The position numbers and the translations under genes were made by a program. Shown here in pieces: positions 24,872 to 33,170 of a stretch of 35,729 bases of DNA. A model generated the notes under the pieces. The model did no database searches. It saw only the letters and a program-made list of their open reading frames with translations, and was not told where the DNA came from. This DNA is from UBA4582 sp047629195 (lineage in GTDB: Bacteria > Pseudomonadota > Gammaproteobacteria > Pseudomonadales > Azotimanducaceae): NCBI GenBank assembly GCA_047629195.1, contig JBLHWY010000055.1, positions 1 through 35,729 of the forward strand, given 5' to 3'. The first letter of the stretch is position 1. The number at the start of each line of letters is the position of its first letter.

Positions 24872-25055
24872 AGCTGCTCCGTTTGTGAAATATTGCTAAC
24901 AATGACGCAATCGCCAACAAATTGCATTATCGACCTGACATAAACGTGACAGGGCATAAACGTTCTACTTCGTGATTTTATTCGGCACGATCCTCTTTGG
25001 AATAATTCTAATTTATTTGAGTCTGTGTGTCCGAAAGTTTTGGGGTCAAGTTTTG

Positions 25056-25089
25056 GGGTCGGAGTAAAAGTGTTGGGAAGCTGAAATTC
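25056..25089. repeat. 34-bp dispersed repeat, copy 2
   Basis: About 30 of 34 bases are shared with 14581-14614 in the same orientation (cggagtaaaagtgttgg plus ctgaaattc). Its first bases coincide with the end of the 13-bp tandem repeat at 25035-25060. Confidence 0.6.
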
Positions 25090-25167
25090 AGGGCATTCAC
25101 TATTTTTTTATCAGTTAGGTTTCTAATCTTTATCGACTCACGCTTCTGAGACGCAGAGTTTTGTCAG

Positions 25168-25252
25168 TTCATTTTCTAAGTTGGATGGTTTTGTAAGTCG
25201 TTAGACTAATTTTATATGAGCAATGCGAGTTAGAGGGTGTCCTGAGCTTCTT
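25168..25252. repeat. Left ~85-bp direct repeat flanking the MFS gene
   Basis: Begins ttcattttctaagttggatg and ends near gtcctgagcttctt. It recurs in the same orientation at 26661-26744 just after the MFS gene, with about 80% identity by eye including small indels. Confidence 0.75.
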
Positions 25253-25317
25253 CGATCACACCAAAATAGATCTGTCCCGTTTTGTCGATCACAGCAAAAT
25301 AGATCTGTCCCGTTTTG
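25252..25317. repeat. 33-bp tandem repeat, two units
   Basis: Units 25252-25284 and 25285-25317 differ at one base. The inner string caaaatagatctgtcccg resembles, in reverse complement, aaacggggcagatttattt at about 27832-27850. Strings of the form acgggacagatctatttt recall termini of transposase-associated repeats. Confidence 0.7.
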
Positions 25318-25391
25318 TCGATTTATAGTGTTTATTCGCAATCGCTAAGTTACCTTATTACTCTGATAGCAAAGGAAAAGGACAATTTTGC

Positions 25392-26639
25392 ATGCCTGAA
25401 AGATTTAAAATTATAGGACTAACAATCGCTGCTGTATTTATATGCTATATAGACCGAGTAGTCATCTCGTTGACTATCATTCCTATGGGCGCCGAGCTTG
25501 GGTGGAGCAACACAGAGAAAGGTATTGTTTTAGGCTCGTTTTATCTTGCCTATATGACGACGCAAATTTACGGAGGGGTTTTATCAGACAAAATAGGCGG
25601 GAAAGTTGTCCTTGGCGTTGGCTTAGTTGTTTGGTCTGTATTTACAATTATCACGCCGATTGCTGCTGCTGCAGGATTTGCAGTATTGATTCTAGCGAGG
25701 CTAGGTATGGGCTTAGGAGAAGGTATTACCTTTCCTGCTTGGCACAGTCTTTACGCCAGATGGGTTCCGATCGGCGAGCGTTCTAGATCTGTTGCCGCCA
25801 CGAATAGCGCTATCCCGATAGGGACGGTTTTTGGTTTGCTTGTGACTCCGGTCATCATCATCAATCTAGGTTGGCAATGGGCTTTCTATTTATACGGTGG
25901 CATTGGTTTCGTTTGGTATTATTTTTGGAACAAGTATGCAAATTCTTTACCGAAAGATTCCGTAAGTATCACTGCAGAAGAGCTTCAATATATTGAAGCA
26001 AATGCTCCTGCAGCTGATCCAGGTAAGGAGCTTCATTGGAAAAAATGGCTATTTAACAGACCTTTGTGGGCTATCGCAGTCGCGCATTTTTGTAACAATT
26101 ACACCTTGTTTGTATTTCTTTCGTGGTTACCAACATTTATCAATGAGGAGCTTGGCGTTGAACTTGCGGCGTTGGGTTTTATCGCCATGCTGCCGCACAT
26201 AACATCTTTCATTTTTGTCAACGTGGGCGGATATTTCGCAGATAGTCTTATCAAACGAGGCGTTACGCTAATTAGAGTTAGAAAGCTCTGTAATACTATT
26301 GGGTTTGTAGGTCTTGCAGTATGCCTATGCCTGATTCCGGAGTTCAATTCTACTGCAGCTGTAATGACCGTGATGTGTCTCGGAAATGTATTCTCTGGCT
26401 TTGGTGCTGGCGGATTTATTGTCAATCATGCAGATATTGGACCGAAGTACACGGGCAGATTAATGGGTATTACCAATACGTTCGCAGCGATTCCTGGTTT
26501 AGTTGGCGGAATTTTGACAGGCATAATCCTAGATGTCACAAATTCATGGGATATGGTTTTTTACGTCACAGCCGGCGTAACTTTTTTTGGCGGAGCATTC
26601 TATTTGATATTTGCAAGCACCGAGAAGCAATTCGATTAA
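25392..26639 (+). CDS. MFS transporter, anion:cation symporter (ACS) type
   Basis: The 415-residue protein has twelve predicted hydrophobic segments. Helix 1 contains ICYIDRVVIS (18-27), the D-R pair typical of the ACS/SLC17-like family, and the loop after helix 2 reads GGVLSDKIGGKVV, the MFS motif A variant. GMGLGEGITFPAWHSLYARW (105-124) is the ACS helix 4 signature. Relatives import organic anions such as hexuronates, tartrate, phthalate or glucarate with protons. The gene is A+T-richer than the catabolic cluster and is framed by ~85-bp direct repeats, suggesting it arrived as a unit. The start ATG 25392 follows aaaggaaaagga. It may feed substrate to the neighbouring oxidoreductases; no direct evidence. 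Confidence 0.92.
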   Translation: MPERFKIIGLTIAAVFICYIDRVVISLTIIPMGAELGWSNTEKGIVLGSFYLAYMTTQIYGGVLSDKIGGKVVLGVGLVVWSVFTIITPIAAAAGFAVLILARLGMGLGEGITFPAWHSLYARWVPIGERSRSVAATNSAIPIGTVFGLLVTPVIIINLGWQWAFYLYGGIGFVWYYFWNKYANSLPKDSVSITAEELQYIEANAPAADPGKELHWKKWLFNRPLWAIAVAHFCNNYTLFVFLSWLPTFINEELGVELAALGFIAMLPHITSFIFVNVGGYFADSLIKRGVTLIRVRKLCNTIGFVGLAVCLCLIPEFNSTAAVMTVMCLGNVFSGFGAGGFIVNHADIGPKYTGRLMGITNTFAAIPGLVGGILTGIILDVTNSWDMVFYVTAGVTFFGGAFYLIFASTEKQFD

Positions 26640-26660
26640 GCAAAATATGGAAGGACAAGA

Positions 26661-26744
26661 TTCATTTTCTAAGTTGGATGGTTTATAAGCCGTTAGGCTA
26701 ATTTTATGAGAGCTATAACGAGCTAATGGCTGTCCTGAACTTCT
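26661..26744. repeat. Right ~85-bp direct repeat flanking the MFS gene
   Basis: Partner of 25168-25252; starts 21 bp after the MFS stop codon. The shared start is ttcattttctaagttggatg, the shared middle is gttaggctaattttat (gttagactaattttat in the left copy) and the shared end is tgtcctga-g/a-cttct. Confidence 0.75.
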
Positions 26745-26825
26745 CACTCGCAGGTCTTTCGGCGCTTGTTTATCTGATGTAAAAGCTGCAATATCGATGC
26801 TTATATTTTTTATTCGGGGAACATA

Positions 26826-27764
26826 ATGCGAGCAGTTGGAATAATGGTACATGGAGGCCCTGAGGTTTTACAGGTGGTGGATGTGCCTGCTGTAGAGGCC
26901 GGGCCGGGGCAAATCCGGATACGTAATTACGCTGCGGCGGTAAACCCCACCGACGTTGTCGCGAGAAACGGCATGCGCGCAGAAGTGCAGAAGAAAGATC
27001 CACCACCCTACGTGCCAGGAATGGATGCCGCTGGCATCGTCGACCAAATTGGTGAGGGTGTGACAACGGGGATCAAAGTGGGCGACCGGGTCATGGCGAT
27101 GGTCGTGCCTAACGCGGCGCATGGTGCTTATAGAGAGCAGATTGTATTGGATCAACGTGCCGTTGTGCACGCGCCAGAAGGTACGTCTCACGTCGAAGCC
27201 TGCACGTTACCAATGAATGCTCTCACCGCACGACTGTCACTAGATCTGCTAGGGCTTAAGTCCGGTCAGGTCCTTGCAGTCACCGGAGGACCTGGTGCCT
27301 ACGGTGGTTACGTCATTCAACTTGCCAAGGCTGATGGTTTATTCGTGATTGCAGACTGCGCGGACTCAGATCAAGCATTACTGCAGTCGCTGGGCGCGGA
27401 TATTATTGTCAGTAGAGGTGACGGGTTTGCTGCCAAAATACGCAAACACTTTCCCGACGGCGTCGATGGTCTAGCGGATGGCGCATTACTCAATGAGCAT
27501 GCTATTGAGGCAGTAAAAGACGGTGGTAGTTTTACTGCTATTCGAGGATTCAAGGGCAAAGAGCAACGGAATATTAGATTTACAGCAACTTGGGTAACTC
27601 GTTACGATGGCGAGTACGAAAAACTCGATCTACTAAGAGAGCAGGTTGAAAAGGGTGTACTAACGCTTCGCGTCGCTGACACAGTTGCGCCCGAAGATGC
27701 AGCTATTGCTCACGAACGACTTGAGCAGGGTGGAACGCGTGGGCGAATGGTTATCGCGTTTTGA
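26826..27764 (+). CDS. Zinc-independent MDR / quinone oxidoreductase-like protein
   Basis: A 312-residue medium-chain dehydrogenase/reductase of the quinone oxidoreductase type. N-terminal GroES-like domain: MRAVGIMVHGGPEVLQVVDV, then AAAVNPTDVVARNGM, GMDAAGIVDQIGEGV and KVGDRVMAMV. The nucleotide-binding segment reads LAVTGGPGAYGGYVIQLAKA (the usual AxxGGVG-type motif in a GGPGAYGG variant). The zinc-ligand Cys/His set of alcohol dehydrogenases is absent, so it is likely an NADPH-dependent enone or quinone reductase. The end RGRMVIAF is typical. ATG 26826 follows attcggggaacata. It lies 81 bp after the right direct repeat and points the same way as the MFS gene. Confidence 0.88.
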   Translation: MRAVGIMVHGGPEVLQVVDVPAVEAGPGQIRIRNYAAAVNPTDVVARNGMRAEVQKKDPPPYVPGMDAAGIVDQIGEGVTTGIKVGDRVMAMVVPNAAHGAYREQIVLDQRAVVHAPEGTSHVEACTLPMNALTARLSLDLLGLKSGQVLAVTGGPGAYGGYVIQLAKADGLFVIADCADSDQALLQSLGADIIVSRGDGFAAKIRKHFPDGVDGLADGALLNEHAIEAVKDGGSFTAIRGFKGKEQRNIRFTATWVTRYDGEYEKLDLLREQVEKGVLTLRVADTVAPEDAAIAHERLEQGGTRGRMVIAF

Positions 27765-28080
27765 TCATCTGGGTTTAAAGGCGTGATACTAAACTTTCAG
27801 CCTTTAGGAGATTCGACTAGAGATGATGATTAAACGGGGCAGATTTATTTGAGGCGTTCTTGCACACTTTGGTAAATGGAATGGCGACTTTGCTCAATTG
27901 TATTGTTACCGTGGGCAAAGGCCACAAACCTGGTGGAAGGCGGGGGCGTCGATATGATGGAGTAACGGGGTGCCTAGCCCTTCGGTAGGGGGATTTTCAA
28001 ACTGATTGGCCTACCTTAAGGAGCTGTGGATACGCACGAATGTGCGTTCCGTTTGACGTAACGCGTAATACGATCTTTCA
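27765..28080. other. Intergenic region with mobile-element-like strings
   Basis: No gene is supported. aaacggggcagatttattt at about 27832-27850 resembles the reverse complement of the 33-bp tandem unit near 25.3 kb. agggggattttcaaa at 27987-28001 is identical to 24281-24295. A short hairpin-like segment, cctagcccttcggtaggg, is at 27973-27990. Confidence 0.45.
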
Positions 28081-28410
28081 TTGATTGCTTCGTTTAAATG
28101 TAAAGATACTGAAAAACTCTATGACGGTGTGTGCCCACAGAAATATCGACCAATCCTTTACCAAGCGGAAAGAAAGCTCACGCTTATTGATGCTGCTGAA
28201 ACTATCGAGTTCTTAAAGTCTCCTCCAGGAAGTCGATTGGAAAAACTTACCGGCGATAGGAGAAGGCAATCGAGCGTTCGAATTAATCAACAATGGGGGG
28301 TATGTTTTACTTTTGCAAATGGCGCTGCATCTCACCTTGAGATTGTGGACTCACTGGCCGCACAACTAGTTCGACCGCAAAACTCTCAAAACCACCGAGC
28401 CAAGAACTAA
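28081..28410 (+). CDS. RelE/HigB-like toxin, unpaired, TTG start
   Basis: The 109-residue product reads IASFKCKDTEKLYDG, then RKLTLIDAAETIEFLKSPPG, LEKLTGDRRRQSSVRINQQW and CFTF...LEIVD. This is the HigB/RelE ribonuclease pattern (usual: IxSFKxKxTExLF ... LxxLxGDRxGxxSIRINxQWRICF ... VEIVDYH). The start codon appears to be TTG 28081. The usual YH end is replaced by a divergent tail (SLAAQLVRPQNSQN), and the strong Arg after QW is missing (QWGVCF instead of QWRICF), so activity is doubtful. HigB is normally followed immediately by the antitoxin gene higA; here the next sequence is the broken DUF3604 gene and no helix-turn-helix antitoxin is visible. Probably a decayed orphan. Confidence 0.7.
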   Translation: MIASFKCKDTEKLYDGVCPQKYRPILYQAERKLTLIDAAETIEFLKSPPGSRLEKLTGDRRRQSSVRINQQWGVCFTFANGAASHLEIVDSLAAQLVRPQNSQNHRAKN

Positions 28411-28430
28411 CAGGGGGAAAACTGAGAATC

Positions 28431-30325
28431 ATGAAAACAAAAATTAGAGTCGTGAAAGTCGTAGCAGCCATCGCGCTATTCGGCGGACTCCTCGCGATCC
28501 CGAGTTGTACCGATACGATAGATGCTGCAAAAACTAAGGCAACTCAAACTCTCGGTGCGATGCGATGCGGTTTGGCACACTGGCGAGCCCTTATGATGCG
28601 TATCGATATACTAAGGGTGAAACGATTAAGCATCCTGCCGGTTTTGATCTAAGGTTAAGGGAGCCTTTAGATTTCTACGCAGTGACTGATCATGTAATGT
28701 TCCTAGGTGTATTTAACGCGGCGGCAGACACGTCCGCCGAGTTCTCGAAATATGGTTTTGTCCAGGACTTTCATGATTTTAACGCGCCGGAGAACCTGAA
28801 TACCGATACTGTTCAAGAGCGATTCGCTACTTTCCAAGGCTTCTTGCCTAGTCTACTGACTGGGGTAGTAGATGGCACGTTAGATATAGAGCAGGTGAAT
28901 GAGATTGTTGTGAATGCCTGGGCAGACACCATCGAAGCTGCTGAAGTTTTTAATGAACCCGGAAAATTCACGACATTCGTCGCTTATAAATACACCTCGT
29001 CTACCAGTGACCGGGGTAATCTTCACCGCAATGCCTTTTTCACGCTTTCACAACCAAGATCCGGAAGGGCTTTGGAACTGGATGGAAGAGCTTCGAGCTG
29101 AGGGTATTGAGAGCTTGGCAATACCTCACAACTCCAACGGTTCTAATGGTCAGATGTTCAAGCTAGAGGATTGGGCTGGTGACCCCATGGATGAGAACTA
29201 CACGGTCAAGCGAATAAGAAATGAACCGTTGATTGAGATCACGCAGGTTAAGGGCACCTCTGAAACTCATCCATCCTTATCCGAGTCAGACGAATAGGCT
29301 GACTTTGAGATCATGCCTTATCGAGTGGCCACATCATTGAACAGTGAGCCGAAAGGCTCTTACGCCAGAGATGCGTTACTGAACGGTCTAAATTTTTAGG
29401 ATAAGAAGCAAACCAACCCCTACAAATTTGGATTTATTGGATCATCTGACACACACGTGGCGGCCACCAGTGATGATGAGTCTAACTATTTTTCAAAGGT
29501 GGGTTTGGTAGATTCCAATGCGATGCTTCGCGGCTCCGTTCCTGCATCTGAAGAACTGCTCGCTACTAGGCGAAACAATACTCCCGGGCAAAACAACATT
29601 AAGAACGTTGATGGCAAAGAGTACATAACCGGTGCACTCGAAACATTTGGCGCTTCAGTGATCGCGGGCGTTTGGGCTGAAGCCAACACCAGAGAAGCAA
29701 TCTATGATGCATTTCGGCGGAAAGAGACTTTTGCCACATCCGGCCCTAGAATGAAGATCCGCTTGTTCGCAGGCTACGGTTTTGACGAGGAAATGTTGAA
29801 CGATGAAAATATAATCGAAAAAGCCTATGCCAATGGCACGGCGATGGGATCGGACATTCTGGCGTTCCCCAAGGTTGAAGGAAAAAGTGAAGCGCCCAGC
29901 TTTTTGGTTTGGGCTACTCAAGATGCTCGTTCGGCACCGCTACAAAGACTGCAGATTATAAAAGGTTGGGTGGTCGACGGTGAAGATCATGAACAGGTTT
30001 TTGACGTTGCCTGCTCAGATGGCGGGGAAGTTGATCCAACTAGCCATCGTTGTCTTGACAATGGCGCAAAGGTAAACGTAAGTGACTGCTCTATTTCTGA
30101 AGATCTTGGAGCACCAGAGTTAAAAACTGCCTGGATGGACCCAAATTTTAATTCGGAACATCAAGCGTTTTACTACGCTCGATTGATGGAAAACCCTACT
30201 TTCCGGTGGTCTATCTGAGATGTGTTCGAGCTGGCGTCGCGCCAAGGTCGGATTTGCATGCCGCCATTCAGGAGCTTGCTTGGTCTTCCCCTATCTGGTT
30301 CCGACCTAAGCGTGAAGGCGAATAA
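28431..30325 (+). pseudogene. DUF3604 protein, multiply broken
   Basis: Fragments in order match DUF3604 (PF12228) proteins, normally about 600-650 residues with a signal peptide. The N terminus MKTKIRVVKVVAAIALFGGL, then IPSC, is exported or lipoprotein-like. Then the segment with the metal motif GDLHVHT is missing and the frame shifts to MRFGTLASPYDAYRYTKGE, LDFYAVTDHVMFLGV and YKYTSSTSDRGNLHRN. A deletion near 29030 shifts again to AMPFSRFHNQDPEGLWNWME, GIESLAIPHNSNGSNGQMFK and GTSETHPSLSESDE. TAG follows at 29295-29297 (Trp expected), a second TAG at 29397-29399, then FGFIGSSDTHVAAT ... FRRKETFATSGPRMKIRLFA. The visible stop is TGA 30216-30218, but a frame change restores PRSDLHAAIQELAWSSPIWF and ends TAA 30323-30325. 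Clearly non-functional. Confidence 0.9.
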
Positions 30326-30851
30326 GTGGTGATAGTACGTCTCGAAGACTTGTGGGCGAAAATGATTCAGCAAGAGATTGACCAGTCGATCACTCCTAAG
30401 TGGAGCCTTGCGGTTGGGTTTCCATTACCAGAATTCAATTGTTCAACAGAGATTGATTAGAGACATGCGCTTTATGCATGATGATTCCACCGAGGCTGAT
30501 GTCGAATTGTTAGATCAGGCTTATGCCATGGAGCTGCATGTCAATGATTTGATGGTTCGCCGCCGTCTGGTGCAGATGATAGAAAACCACCTTCGCGCGG
30601 CCGGTGAAAACCTATCCTTAAGCGATGAGGACTTGAAGAAACTTTATCAGCAGAAAATCGAAACCTATACGCGACAAGAACGAGTCAGTTTTACCCATGC
30701 TTTTGTGAGCCAGGATCGGTATGCAGAGTAGTCTTTAGAAAAAGCAGAACAACTATTGGCCGAGTTTAACGACCATGATTTAAGCCCTGAGCGTGCTGCG
30801 TCTCTAAGTGATCCTTATATTTCAGGTCATAGATTCATGACCCGGCGGTAA
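30326..30851 (+). pseudogene. Parvulin-like peptidyl-prolyl isomerase remnant
   Basis: Directly after the DUF3604 end, fragments read RLEDLWAKMIQQEID and SLAVGF, then in another frame NSIVQQRLIRDMRFMHDD, MVRRRLVQMIENHLRAAGEN and LSDEDLKKLYQQKIETYTRQ, ERVSFTHAFVSQDRYAE. TAG follows at 30729-30731, then SLEKAEQLLAEFNDHDLSPE and DPYISGHRFM before TAA 30849-30851. The pattern (VRRRLxQKMExL... LxxFYxxxxxxF...RVSFxHVF) is the PpiC/SurA-like membrane-anchored isomerase found beside DUF3604 genes in many gammaproteobacteria (from memory). The N-terminal membrane anchor is gone. A possible C-terminal piece (TSGYTAAHGPLPYIS) continues to about 31000. Not functional. Confidence 0.7.
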
Positions 30852-31020
30852 AGTGAGCCGTCACATGATAGAAAATGCGGGCACTGCTTCGCTACCGGCG
30901 CATCCCTTTTCAATCCGTTGTCAAAGGTGGACGAGAGTCAGAAAAACTTCCGGCTACACCGCTGCTCATGGTCCCCTACCTTATATTTCCAGATTAGAAC
31001 ATTGAGTTTAACGATGCGAT

Positions 31021-31869
31021 GTGAAACGACGCCTATTATCTTTTCGACTAGAGAAAGACTTTCCGACGCGCAAATTGCGGCCAAGAGATCCAGTGCTTGC
31101 TGTCATTGAAGCAATGTTCGAAGAGTTCGGCGATGAGTGGTTGTCCAAACGCATGTACCATTATCGTTGGTCAAAAGCTCTGGACACACAGACGCCGTCT
31201 TCATATTTGGCATATCGCATGGATATGAAAGTTACACGTTAGAAGGAGAGGCGCTAGCGAAGAAGTTTGCGCAACGTCTGATTACTCGGATTGGTGTGGT
31301 TGGATTGAATGAAACGACTGGTGCCCTTATCGAAGAAAGCTGGGAACGCTATTTGGAAGTGTTTGGTAGTCTCCTCCGACATCAACCGTTTCTAGTAGGC
31401 AATCGTCCTGGCGCATTAGGTTATGGTTGTTTTGGCGAGATGACCATGCTGGTGTTGACCGACCCAAAGCCTCAGGCAATATCTCGCTATATCTCTGCGT
31501 GGCCTTTGCGTGGGCAGAGGCTATGGAGGATCAATCTGGTTTGGAGGCCGATGAATCTGCTTGGATTGATCTGGATGCGCCACCGGAAACGCTCAATGAG
31601 TTACTGTGTGAGGTTGAGCTATTATTTGTGCGGTTCATGCATTGCAAATGCAAAGGCTGCGGTAAGAGGCGATAAAATATTGGAATGTGAGCTTGACGGA
31701 GAACCTTGGGTTCAAGAGACCTTCGTCTATCAAGCCATATGTCTGCAATGGTTACGAGAGGCTTATGCTGCACGCAGTGACAAAGATCGCGAGCGGGGTA
31801 GGCAGTGTGTTAGAGGGTTCCGGGGTTTTAGAGTTTTTGTGTCTTGAAATTCATCATGATAATTCGTAA
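31021..31869 (+). pseudogene. Glutathione S-transferase remnant, several frameshifts
   Basis: Pieces in four successive frames rebuild one GST: LEKDFPTRKLRPRDPVLAVI, EEFGDEWLSKRMYHYRWSK, then AKKFAQRLITRIGVVGLNET, YLEVFGSLLRHQPFLVGNRP, then AEAMEDQSGLEADESAWIDL, PETLNELLCEVELLFVRFM, then ANAKAAVRGDKILECELDGE, VYQAICLQWLREAYAARSD, and finally VLEGSGVLEFL before TAA 31867-31869. The C-terminal domain (QPFLxGxRPxxxDxxxFGxxT and VYQAKCLxWLREAY) is that of a proteobacterial GST group often found next to DUF3604. The N-terminal thioredoxin domain is largely unreadable. At least three frame changes are needed, so the gene is dead. It is unrelated at subgroup level to the intact GST at 3874. Confidence 0.8.
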
Positions 31870-32586
31870 AAAACGGTAATTTCTTAAACAGGGAAGCACA
31901 GAACAGAGGGTGATGCATGCTCTAATAAAAGCTATACCAGGCGCTGCGTGCTGTTAGTTGCCACGCTGAGAGTCAATCGGTTGGTGTCGCTAATAAAGTG
32001 CCGTTAGGGCCAGAGAAGGCGTTAACTGTGGTGCATCTGGCAGTTAGTGCGAGCGGCCAACAGGCTGCCATTCGGAGTGAATTTTATTTATCTTGGCGCG
32101 TCTGGGTAGGACGGCATGCTGGTTGTGTTGTCACATACCATTGACCTGACAACTCTACAGCCGGTGGATTTCCAGGCTGTCACGCCGCTCATCGCCGGGC
32201 CCTCGATGGTGTTGGCGGAGGTGGTTCCCGAGAGTGAATGGCTGATAAATACCAGGGGCACAGCTTGCACAGCAGGCGTTCAATAGGTGGTCCGAGTGAC
32301 ATAGGACGGTGGCGTACGACTACCGACCCGGCGGTCCTTGTCAGCTTTCCGGCAGGTCACATGGTTGATCCGAATGGAGAATTGAACCGCGAAATGCAGT
32401 CTGCGGTCGACGGAGTTGTGAAATGATGCCGCGAATAATAAAAGTGCTAGTCGGTATCGGTGCAGGCATTTGTTAGGAGTTCACATTAGGCGGAACAATC
32501 TCAAACCAACATGTCAAGCTCATGAAGTTGGAAGGCAAAATGAGCTGATCACATGCCGTCCGCAACACCAACATCGGGAGATGCCA
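31870..32586 (+). pseudogene. Unrecognised coding relic
   Basis: From about 31957 a long frame reads VGVANKVPLGPEKALTVVHL then AVSASGQQAAIRSEFYLSW. From 32113 another frame reads MLVVLSHTIDLTTLQPVDFQ, AVTPLIAGPSMVLAEVVPES, EWLINTRGTACTAGVQ, TAG, VVRVT, TAG, DGGVRLPT, and after a frame change near 32325 TDPAVLVSFPAGHMVDPNGE and LNREMQSAVDGVVK with TGA at 32424-32426. The text is protein-like throughout, with two internal TAG codons (one where Trp would be natural), so a gene decayed here. I do not recognise the family. The stretch after 32426 up to the SnoaL copy contains nothing I can identify. Confidence 0.45.
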
Positions 32587-33170
32587 ATGAACCAGGAGAC
32601 CGCGAAGTTGGGTCTTGCAGTCGTCCACGCTTTTATCGAAACTTTTAATGCACAGGACCACGAGCGACATGCGAAACACTGAACTATCTGCACGTTCGTT
32701 TTGCCAATGGCGGGATCTCGATCATCGAAAATACCGAAGTGTTCATGGCAGGGTCACGCCGAGGCGAGAATAGACTTCGGCAGGAAGGTTGGCATCATAC
32801 TACTGTGACCTGTCTGGACGTTATTAACTCGGGCGACGACAAGGTGGATCTGGCGCTGCGCAATGATCGCTGCCACGCAGGCGGATCGGTTTACCACAGT
32901 TTCGATACGTTTTGGATTGTGACCCTTGTCGACGATCACCGGGGTATTCAGTTTCGATCCAGCTTTATTCACGCCAGCAAATAGGGAGTTCTTGAGCTGA
33001 AAGTTGATCTCTGAGCGCTGTTGTTGCGACAGTGAAATATTGTTTTTTTGGAAACGATGGTCTAACCGAAATTAGCCGCTTAGTTGTGAATACACAAGAT
33101 GGGTTTTGAATTCTGAGTCGAGTGTTAGATCGGCTAATCGCTGTCCCGACTCTCCCTTTGGAAACGAACC
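32545..33170 (+). repeat. SnoaL-locus direct repeat, copy B
   Basis: Same orientation as 14025-14560. It includes the upstream leader (atgccgtccgcaacaccaac, gggagatgccaatg), the frameshifted gene and downstream sequence (cttagttgtga, gggttttgaattctga, ctccctttgg). About 90 bp after the stop (32985-33075) are absent from copy A. Confidence 0.85.
32587..32984 (+). pseudogene. SnoaL-like protein, frameshifted second copy
   Basis: ATG 32587 follows atcgggagatgcca as in the intact copy. The protein starts NQETAKLGLAVVHAFIETFN, AQDHERHAK and then shifts because one A is missing (gcgaaacact at 32671-32680; the intact copy has gctaaaacact). The shifted frame stops within two codons. The remaining sequence reads, in the correct frame, MAGSRRGENRLRQEGWHHTT, VTCLDVINSGDDKVDLALRN and FDTFWIVTLVDDHRGIQF, and ends RSSFIHASK. 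Apart from that deletion the coding sequence is well preserved, so the inactivation seems recent, or the deletion is a sequence error. Confidence 0.88.

Larger units (their letters stand above)
24872..25391. other. Repeat-rich intergenic region upstream of the MFS gene
   Basis: No gene is supported. It holds a 13-bp perfect tandem repeat (aagttttggggtc at 25035-25047 and 25048-25060), copy 2 of the 34-bp dispersed repeat (25056-25089), the left ~85-bp direct repeat (25168-25252) and a 33-bp tandem pair (25252-25317). A ribosome site (aaaggaaaagga) precedes the MFS start. The density of repeats suggests layered mobile-element insertions. Confidence 0.6.
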
